NCBI RefSeq assembly: GCF_020184175.1
Contig: NW_026083045.1
Span: 1 to 64,000 of the forward strand
Length of the DNA stretch: 64,000 nt
Source of the DNA: Aphis gossypii
Taxonomy: Eukaryota > Arthropoda > Insecta > Hemiptera > Aphididae
Direction of reading: 5' to 3'
The notes under the pieces were generated by a model. That model did not search any database, was not told the DNA's origin, and saw only the letters and a list, made by a program, of their open reading frames with translations. Of the stretch, positions 56,098 to 64,000 are shown piece by piece. The translations under genes and the position numbers were made by a program. The first letter of the stretch is position 1. Each line of letters begins with the position of its first letter.

Positions 56098-56283
56098 TTA
56101 AGGGGATTCGAACCGTGATTTTCTGTTTTTGTCTAATGCACGCGCAACATAGGATTTTAAACGCATCTTTTGCCAATCATACCAATTGATCCAATGAAGC
56201 GATGAGAATTCTAAAAACAGATTTGAATTTGTCATTGAGTCTACTTGACAAAAACAGAACATCACGGTATCGAATGCCCTTAA
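56098..56283. mobile_element. TTAA-flanked MITE, 186 bp
   Basis: The ends read TTAAGGGGATTCGAACCGTG and, inverted, TTAAGGGCATTCGATACCGTG, followed by a shared TTCTGTTTTTGTC. TTAA at both ends is the target of piggyBac elements. The inside is non-coding. Confidence 0.65.
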
Positions 56284-56545
56284 TGTCTATATATCTACAA
56301 TCAATTCTTATTTACTATTAATTATTACACATTAAATTTAAAATCTACAGAAATTAATAATAATTTTTATTTATGTTCTTAAAAATATTTTTATTTTGCA
56401 TTGAAAGTTTTATTATTTTATTTTTAAATCAATTTGGTTCCTATCGATATTTATTATATAGTTTATTATCACTTAACTGTTTACACTGATACATTATAAT
56501 ACTACACATCTACTAACATAAAAATATATCAAATTGAAAAACTAC

Positions 56546-56987
56546 CTGAGAATTCTGGTGCTGTATTTGTTTCTTTAGATACACATTTTTTTGATATTAT
56601 ATTTTTGAATTTCTTAACTTTTTGACTAGTATCTTCAGCTGAAGACAGGTCTGAAGTGCTTTGTGCTTTCAAAGCTTTAAGTCTAGCTTCGACATAAGAT
56701 GCTAAAAATATTCAAAATATTTAAAGAATACAAAATAATTTTAAAATTTTACATAATATACAATTTTTATATAATTAATACATTACTCACCAATTGGTTT
56801 TTCAGATAGTACCTAGTCTTGCTTTAAAATAATCAAATTGTGATTTTCCTGGTTTTATTTTATTTTCAATAAATTTATTTTTATTTTTTATAAATGGTTT
56901 TGGCCATGCACAATACCCTTTCTTTAACCAAGTTGTTGGCACTGCTGAGACTGAATTGTCACTTAAAAAATGAACAATCAGCCACAT
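56546..56987 (-). pseudogene. DUF4806-type accessory gene, copy 2, truncated
   Basis: Exon 1 (56987-56813) begins MWLIVHFLSDNSVSAVPTTW and continues WLKKGYCAWPKPF, the same opening as copy 1 at 17022. Exon 2 (56701-56546) reads SYVEARLKALKAQSTSDLSS and ends at a GTAGTT donor. Later exons with the DUF4806 core are absent before the next gene at 55320, so this copy is cut short. It follows the Tnp2-like gene on the same strand, in the same order as copy 1. Confidence 0.72.
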
Positions 56988-57018
56988 ATTGTTTTCTATG
57001 AATATAAAAGAATGTATA

Positions 57019-57653
57019 CAGGGTGATTTTTTTATCAAACAACATTCATTATTTCCAAAAGTATTAATTTTTTTGAAAATATTTTTTTATATAGTTTCTA
57101 ATTGTTAAAAAAACAACGTTTTTATAAAAAAATTATATTTTTAAATATTTTTTATCCTTATAATTTTTTAAGTTTTTCACTTTTTTGAACTACAACATAG
57201 ATTTTTAATTTCATATTCCAAAGCAGAATAATTTTCTGAGTAATTCGATACATAAAAATCAAATTTAGGGTGAGTAGTTTATGAATTATACGTATTTAAA
57301 GTTTAGTTGCGCGGAGTGGAGTGGTACGGGGTTACCCCGCAAAATGTTTGTCCACTACTCCGCTTGTCTAAACTTTGAATAAGTATAACTTGTAAACTAC
57401 TCACCCTAAATTCGATTTTTATGTATCAAAATACTCAAAAAATTATTCTACTTTGGAATATGAAATTAGATTTATGTTGTCATTCAAAAAAGTAAAAAAC
57501 TTAAAAAATTAGAAGGATAAAAAATATTTAAAAATATAATTCTTTTATAAAAATGTTGTTTTTTTAACAATTTGAAACTATGTAAAAAAATATTTTCAAA
57601 AACATGAATTCTTTTGGAAATAATGAGTGTTGTTTGATAAAAGAATCACCCTG
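57019..57653. mobile_element. 635-bp long-inverted-repeat MITE with TA target site
   Basis: The ends are CAGGGTGATT and its complement, with TA on both sides (57017-57018 and 57654-57655). The two arms, about 300 bp each, are inverted copies with perhaps 10 percent mismatch, meeting at a short GC-rich centre near 57315-57350. It would fold into a long hairpin. It sits between the two genes of element copy 2. Confidence 0.85.
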
Positions 57654-57993
57654 TATTATTTTACTTTTGCAGTATAATATAATAAGTGTAAAAAAAAGAA
57701 AAAAATATTCTATTTTATATTTTAGTATTGATAAATTAATAAATAATTATTTTATTATTTAAAGCACAAAAAATACTAAGTAAATAATTATATTAGATCA
57801 AGGTAAAGCCATACCTAGCCCATGGGTATATTTAAATGTGTCCAATGTTGTTGTCTACATTTAATTATTTTATCATATTATTTATTCAATACTATAGACT
57901 TGTATAATTTATATGTACTATTTAATGAAGTTAACATTTATATTTAAAAATATAATAATATATACAAACTAAAACTAATTAATAATACTTAAA
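57654..57993. other. Spacer downstream of the Tnp2-like gene, copy 2
   Basis: A+T-rich with no ORF; it separates the MITE from the transposase stop codon. Confidence 0.5.
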
Positions 57994-60041
57994 CTAAAAT
58001 GAATGTAAAATAGGAAAGGCAATACATCTTTCCTTCACAAAAAATAAAATCATTTTACTTTTAATATCTGTAATTTTCCAATATTTTAAATTTTTTGATA
58101 CATTTTGTGCAATGAATATGCTCAATTTTCTGGATTTAATTGGCTTATCATAAAATGGGCGCTTATTTAAAAATTCAAATCCAATAATAAGAAGTTCTTT
58201 TGTAGAACAATTATGCGCAAAGTTTCTAATTTGAACAATTTCTCCAGTATTTGTAAGAATATAAGAATCCGATAATGAACGTATATTTATGTTTATCTTG
58301 TTATGAAGAATTAATTTCAAATATTGAGGGCCACATGTATTTTTTATTAAAGGGCCATTACTATGTTCATAATTTAAAACTATAGCAATAGGTTGGTTAT
58401 TATTATGGTTAACAATTTCATTTGTACTTTTCTCTTGATATCGTTTAATGACTTGTTCAAGTGGCTTTTCGTGTTTCCTTAACATCTGTTTAAGAGTTTT
58501 CATGTAGTTTTCAAAAACAAAACAACTACATGTATCAAGTTGACCATACCGTTCATAATCTGAACAAATATGTGTAAGGCCATGAATATTATGAGAAACC
58601 ATGTGCTTACCATAAATATTTTCAAAATCACTTACAAAAAAATTTAAAAGTGAGTTTGCATACTTTAAAAGATTATTTGGAATATTTGAACTCAGTAAAA
58701 TGGTCATAGAAATATTTAAAAACATAAAGTTGTTATACATTCTTTCAGAAAGAATGTTTCTTAAAGCAAGTGGGCCTGTATAAATCAAAAATGTACGTAG
58801 TTCAGTAGCTTTCCATCGGCTAACCTCTTCAATTTTTCTCGGTGCTCTAACAAAATCATTTGTTATTGATGATTTGAATGATAGCAAGTTATTTGAAATT
58901 TTTTTAACTTGCCAACTAGGTAAACGAACAGTTAGAGGTCCGTGTATCCACAAGTTAATAAGTTTTCTCATTGCTCCCAATGTTACTAGATGCATATAAT
59001 CTAAAGGGAAAGAGTTGACCATATCAAAACCAGGGATTCTCATGAGGCCTGATAAAGAATTGCCAACATGATGTTCTTCTTGTACTTAAGTAATATATCC
59101 TTCATGACTTCTTTCTTTAGTTTAATTTCTTGGTATGGAAAGCAAGTACGTTTATTTAAATATTCGCCCTCTACAAAACATCTAGTACAAGAATGATATC
59201 CGGTATGACCTTTAATTTTCATTACAAAAGATTTTGCTGGAGCATCGGCACACATAGCAAAAATAGAAACATTTTGAATACCATTATTAATATCAATTCC
59301 ATTTTTCACTAAATGTTCAGCTTCATCGATAAAATCTTTTAAAAAATCGTTGCTATCGGCAGGCTTCTCAAATCCATGATAAAGGCCGATAAGAAACACA
59401 TATTCTTTGAAAGGCTGTACATATGCCAAAATAGGCCAAAATTGGCTAGAACTACTTTTTGTCAAAGGCAGTCCATCAATCCCAACAACTATTTTTATTT
59501 CATCCTTAATATTATAACGTTTAGAACATTTAACTATTCCATCTTTTAATCCAAAATGAAAATAGTAGCCAGGATTAACAAGTCTTAAATTTGTAATTTT
59601 AGTATTAGAATGTAATAATGTTCTACAATCAAGTGGCAATGAATTATGACATTCATGTTGTTTCAAAATTGGTAAAAGTTTGTTAACTGTTGAATTAGGT
59701 ACATTACATTGAACTACCCAATTGGCTAATTGTGATTTAAAAGTTTCAGAACTGTCAACAATTTTGTTTAGATCAGTATAATTATAGGTATAAGTATTAG
59801 AATGATCTGAAATTTCATTATTTGGTCCCAGTGTTGATATTAAATTAACAATATCATTGTTTTTAGCTAATTCAGAATTTTTTTGAATAATATTTTCTGA
59901 AATATTTAACTCCTCAGAAGTAGATATTATAGCAGTATTTAGTTTAAAATTGTTTGATGTTTGATTTAATTTATGGAAGGAATGAACAATCTTGAGTTCT
60001 TCTTGAATTTTTCTTCTTTTACTGCGATAACTACGTATCAT
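57994..60041 (-). pseudogene. Tnp2-like (EnSpm/CACTA-related) transposase, copy 2, one frameshift
   Basis: The protein opens IRSYRSKRRKIQEELKIVHS and is about 680 codons. Landmarks: VVGIDGLPLTKSSSSQFWPI, MCADAPAKSFVMKIKGHTGY with CTRC, SFPLDYMHLVTLGAMRKLIN, HNIHGLTHICSDYERYGQLD, VFENYMKTLKQMLRKHEKPL and a conserved end KSKMILFFVKERCIAFPIL. By analogy with Tnp2 proteins the catalytic acids are likely the Asp of GIDGL, the Asp of DYMHL and the Glu of FENY; this is inference. The single defect is a frame change near 59075-59095 that splits it into 333- and 349-codon ORFs. Unlike copy 1 it has no stops in the core. A DUF4806-type gene follows at 56987. Confidence 0.82.
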
Positions 60042-60637
60042 TTTAAAATCTATTTGAAATATAGAACAATTGAAAAATAAAATATCTATTTAAAAATGTA
60101 TTAGGTACTTTGATTTAACTAATAGTAATAATAATTTACAGGAAAAACTTTGAATTTAATTAATATTATAAAAAAATAAAAAATAAATGTTGAATGCAGG
60201 GTTATAAATTATGATGTATATAATTTATATACCTAGATATATGATACAAGTCATAGTTTGTAAAAAGTAATTATTATGTATTTTAGTGATAAGTAGTTTT
60301 ATAATAATAATTTGTGATATTATCTTCATTTAGGTATAACTAGGTAGTTATATTTTATACATAGGACATATACATAATATAAATTTCCCTTACATTTGGA
60401 TTTGTAGAATTAGGTACTTACATGTATGATAAAGAAAAGAGGTATGTCAGCAACATATCAATTTTCGTAAAATCAGCGCAGGCCGCCATATTGCTTTTCT
60501 CCGTTATTATCATTTGTTTTTATATTTATATTATCAGTGTTAATATGACAAAACAATTAACATTTTAAATTTAAAATTTAAATAATTTGACTTGCGCATT
60601 TTTTTTTAGCAAATTATATAAAAATTTTTTAGTAAGG
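60042..60637. promoter_or_regulatory. Shared upstream region of two divergent TE genes
   Basis: Only about 600 bp separates the minus-strand start at 60041 from the plus-strand ATG at 60638. It is A+T-rich except for a short GC patch (GCGCAGGCCGCCATATTGC) near 60475. No TATA or initiator could be assigned with confidence. Confidence 0.35.
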
Positions 60638-63600
60638 ATGCCTTTGTGTATTTTTGAGGGTTGTAATAGTGGCAGTAGAAGCAAAAAGTTCGTGAAGGAC
60701 AATACTGTTCATTTGCATAAATTTCCTAAAGATGAAACCTTAAGAGCTAAGTGGATTTCACAAATTACTCAAGGAACAAATGTTCAAAACATAAATTGTG
60801 ATACAGGTATAATTAATAAGATATAATAGTTAACTAAAATTGAACATGTATTTTGTTCAAATTATATTTAGGAAAATGCTTTATTTTTTTGAGCATGTTA
60901 ATTTTTACCTAAAGTAATTTGTTAGAAATTGATAAGATTAGTGTTAAATGTCTTTATATATATTTAGCTGTTGTATGTTCAAAACACTTTGCTAAAACCG
61001 ATATGGTTGAAAAAACTGAGTTGCAAAAAGTTGTTGGATATTCACCTGAACGAGCTAGAAGGTTAAAAGAACATGCAATACCCTTGAGGTAGGTAATTAA
61101 GATATACTAATTAATATTTATTTATTTCCTCTTTTGGTTTGTTTTCTCTCATTTAAGCATACTTGGATTACCTTATTTGTGTTCACCTAATTCTGCAGTA
61201 AGTAAAACACCAGTAAAGGTTTTAACTCCAAGTGGTACATTTATAATAACTGAAGAAGTCAGTGAAGAAAGGTAATAAAATAATTTGACAGCACTAAGAT
61301 AGATATTTTACTAAAAGCATAAAATATAAAGAGTTATTGTGAATTTATACTATACATTTTAAATTTAACAGCCAACCCAAGTCCAATAAAAAATGCTGCC
61401 GAAATTTATTTACACAAACTAGTGCAACTGATATTATACCTCTTTCTGATGGAGATATTTCTGTTGAGAAGTAAATTCATGCTATTATTTACTATTTATG
61501 TTTGCATGCAATTTATGTTTAGTTTCAGTGTTGAAAGAGCAATTTCAAAGGCAAAAACATTTCAATGAGTCTGTGAAACTTTTCTATTACCTACAGTAAC
61601 AGGAGAATGTATATTTAATGCAGAATATTAATTCATTTTCATACAGGAGTGTATAAATACAGGCATCAATCAGTCATATTTATATCATATAAACATCCTG
61701 TTTGATATAGAATTTATGTTTGGCATTAATACTCTAACAATCAATAATACAATAACATAATAATTATGTTAGTTAGATTTTTATTGTTTTTATTGCTAAG
61801 TTTATTTGTAAACAGTATGTAGATTAAATAAGCTGTGTTAATAACTTATTTTTACTAACTTTATTATCATGTATAATACATATATTATAACTTATAAGTA
61901 TTAGATACAGATAAAATTATAAATGCTTTTTGTGTTGTACATAATTAGAATATATATATTTTGTAGAATTATGTTATTAAATTAAATTAATAGTACTTGT
62001 TTGTGAACAATAAACAATTTTATATTATTGAACAATTTTTTTTGTTATTCTTAACAATATTTATTAGATTGAAATATGAGTTAGAGATATTGAAAAATGA
62101 AAATAATGAATTGAAGTTAAAAAATATTGAACCAACAAATGTAATTATTAGTCAAAAAAAATGGTCTGAGCAAGAAAATGAACGATTTGAATATCGTTTT
62201 ACAAAAATATTGTCAAATTTATTCACAAAGACTCAAATAGATATGCTTTTAAATCCTAAAAAGAAGGTATATAAATGGCAACCTGAAGATATTTCTTCTG
62301 CAATAACATTGAGAAGTATATCACCTAAAGCATATAGATACTTACGAGAAGAAAAACATTTTCCTTTAGTTGGTTTGTATTTTTATCTATATAAATTAAT
62401 TTAATAGATGGTAACATTAGTAAAAAAAAATTTAGGATTATCAACACTTCGAACACGAGCAGTTCAATTTCCAATGGAACCAGGCATTCTTTCAGGTGTA
62501 ATGACATTAATGAAAGCCAAAGGTATCTATTTTAAAAATATATTATTATTTAGTTTACTTTAAATAAAAACATTATGTGAATTAAAATTTAAAATAAAAA
62601 ACCTAAGGAGAAACATTGGACATGAAAGATAAACTTACTGTAGTATCTTTTGATGAGACATATGTGTCAAGAAGAATTTGTTTTGATAAAAAGTATGAAC
62701 AAATGGTCGGTCCATACAAATGTGTTCAAATTGTTGTTGTTCGAGGTATAAAAACACAAAAAGTATTATGTATTGGATACTTCAAGTAAATTTTTTTTTA
62801 GGTCTTGTTGCTTCCTGGAAACAACCTGTTTATTATAGCTATGATACACCAATGACCAAGCAAATCCTAACAAACATAATTTGCAATTTATATGAAATTA
62901 TGTACAATGTAGTGGCCATTGTTAGTGACATGGGCCCATCAAATGTTGGATTATGGCGTGATTTAGGTATTTCAATGGACAAAACATATTTTGAACATCC
63001 AGCAACAAAACAAAATATTTATGTTTTTGCGGATGCACCTCATTTACTTAAATTAGCAAGAAATCATTTTCTGGACAAGTAATTATTTTAATAATTTCAA
63101 ATAATTTATAAATTAGTTTATTTTATGGTACAAATACTACAATTTTTACAGAGGATTTGTTTTACCTAATGGTAAATATATTGGTAAAACTATTTTACAC
63201 GAACTGTTAAATGTAAACTCTAACAAAGAATATAGATTTGCTCATAAATTATCAGAACGACATTTATCAGTAGAAGGTGCTAATAGAATGAACGTTAAAT
63301 TAGCAGCTCATGTATTTTCAAATAGTGTTGCCAAATCAATTAGCTATTTAGGAAATAAAAATAAAATAAACAATCATAACTGGAAAGAGGTGGGTATATG
63401 CTAATTACAATGGTATAAGCTTATGAAATATAACTATATAAGCTAAACAGAACAAAACAATAAATTAAAATATTTATTATAAAAATGATTTATAACTAAG
63501 TTATGTTATTTCATTTATAGGCCTCAGAAGTTATTCAACTTTTTAATGATTGGTTCGATCTGTTGAACACGCAGCAAAAATTTGATAAAAATGCAGCAGC

Positions 63601-64000
63601 TTATGGATTATTTGAAGATACTCAAAATGAATTACTCGACAAAATGAATGACTTTATAGTTCATATGGAAGTACATTCAAAAAAATCATTGTTACCATTC
63701 CAGAAAGGTGACCAATGTTGATATTGTTAATGATATATTCTGAAAAATATTAATTAATCTCATAAATATTGTACAATTGTAGGTATTATTATATCCAATA
63801 AATCGTTAAAAGGTTTACTTCAGAATGTAAAACAATATGATGTAAGCTATATTATAATGACCAGAAAAGTTAACCAGGACGTGGTTGAAAACCTATTTAG
63901 TTTTCTAAAAGGAATGTGTGGTTCTGCATTTAATAGTATAACTACTTTACAATTTAAATATGCGTGTGTAAAAAATAATTACATATATTTTACAATAATA
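60638..64000 (+). CDS. THAP-domain P-type transposase (THAP9-like), runs off the edge
   Basis: Eleven exons join in phase with GT/AG borders: 60638-60806, 60968-61088, 61158-61271, 61372-61470, 62068-62372, 62436-62522, 62608-62745, 62802-63078, 63152-63389, 63521-63707 and 63783 onward, giving about 650 codons without a stop. Exons 1-2 form the THAP finger (CIFEGCNSG, HLHKFPKDE, KWISQI, AVVCSKHFA). A coiled coil (KYELEILKNENNELKLKN) follows. The P-type catalytic region shows VVSFDETYVSRR, VAIVSDMGPSNVGLW and FADAPHLLKLARNHF. The last exon has VNQDVVENLFSFLKG, matching the conserved QD...E...FS block. It is either an intact P-superfamily transposase or a domesticated THAP9-like gene. No inverted repeats could be paired because the 3' end is missing. 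Confidence 0.9.

Noticed and set aside
56098..56115. tRNA-like T-arm (GGTTCGAATCCCC on the minus strand), suggesting a tRNA or a tRNA-derived SINE
   Set aside because: The motif is the terminal inverted repeat of a TTAA-flanked MITE. There is no acceptor stem, A box or cloverleaf around it.

Overview
The window is animal genomic DNA, most likely from an insect and probably an aphid or related hemipteran. The reasons are its strong A+T bias, introns with GT/AG borders, long non-coding stretches, and its mix of mobile elements (FLYWCH-type MULE, THAP/P, PIF/Harbinger, BEL/Pao, Helitron, DUF4806 genes). The species call is inference. There is no bacterial gene organisation. Almost all recognisable coding sequence belongs to transposable elements (TEs), many nested in one another with target-site duplications (TSDs) still readable. 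I see one convincing small gene that is not obviously a TE.

Left third (1-20 kb). A Helitron Rep fragment runs off the left edge (minus strand). A non-autonomous Helitron (2306-10740) is split by a 7.2-kb block. That block holds a 485-bp palindromic MITE (4107-4591) and a 5.1-kb hAT element with 8-bp TSDs and a three-exon transposase carrying one nonsense codon. To its right lie two exons coding a THAP zinc finger (minus) and a GC-rich Arg/Ser-rich exon (plus). At 14.0-19.2 kb is a decayed two-gene element: a Tnp2-like transposase followed by a DUF4806-type gene. A 458-bp GC-rich insertion interrupts the transposase.

Middle (20-33 kb). A 119-codon coiled-coil gene (minus) is cut in its first exon by a PIF/Harbinger element (21794-32484, TSD TAA). 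The Harbinger carries a transposase (plus) and a MADF-BESS gene (minus) whose exons are interleaved. Its transposase is in turn cut by a complete BEL/Pao retrotransposon (23321-31163, TSD ACCAG) with an uninterrupted 1717-residue polyprotein and LTRs that differ only by small indels.

Next (33-50 kb). A second Helitron (33644-34798) is followed by a mariner-type pseudogene. That pseudogene is split by an 8.2-kb MULE (35992-44185) and by a Tc1/mariner element with an intact 461-residue transposase (44227-46323). The MULE holds a broken FLYWCH transposase (itself split by a solo LTR), a second FLYWCH exon, and antisense exons of another Mutator-like gene. A piggyBac-like scrap and a PIF1-type helicase joined to an endonuclease domain (Helentron-like) follow.

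Right (50-64 kb). On the minus strand: a seven-exon uncharacterised gene, a broken uncharacterised TE-type gene with a 150-bp in-frame duplication, and a second copy of the Tnp2-like/DUF4806 pair. On the plus strand a THAP-domain P-type transposase gene begins at 60638; its eleven visible exons all join in phase and it runs off the right edge. I found no tRNA, rRNA or CRISPR. Exon borders were read by eye from splice consensus and phase.
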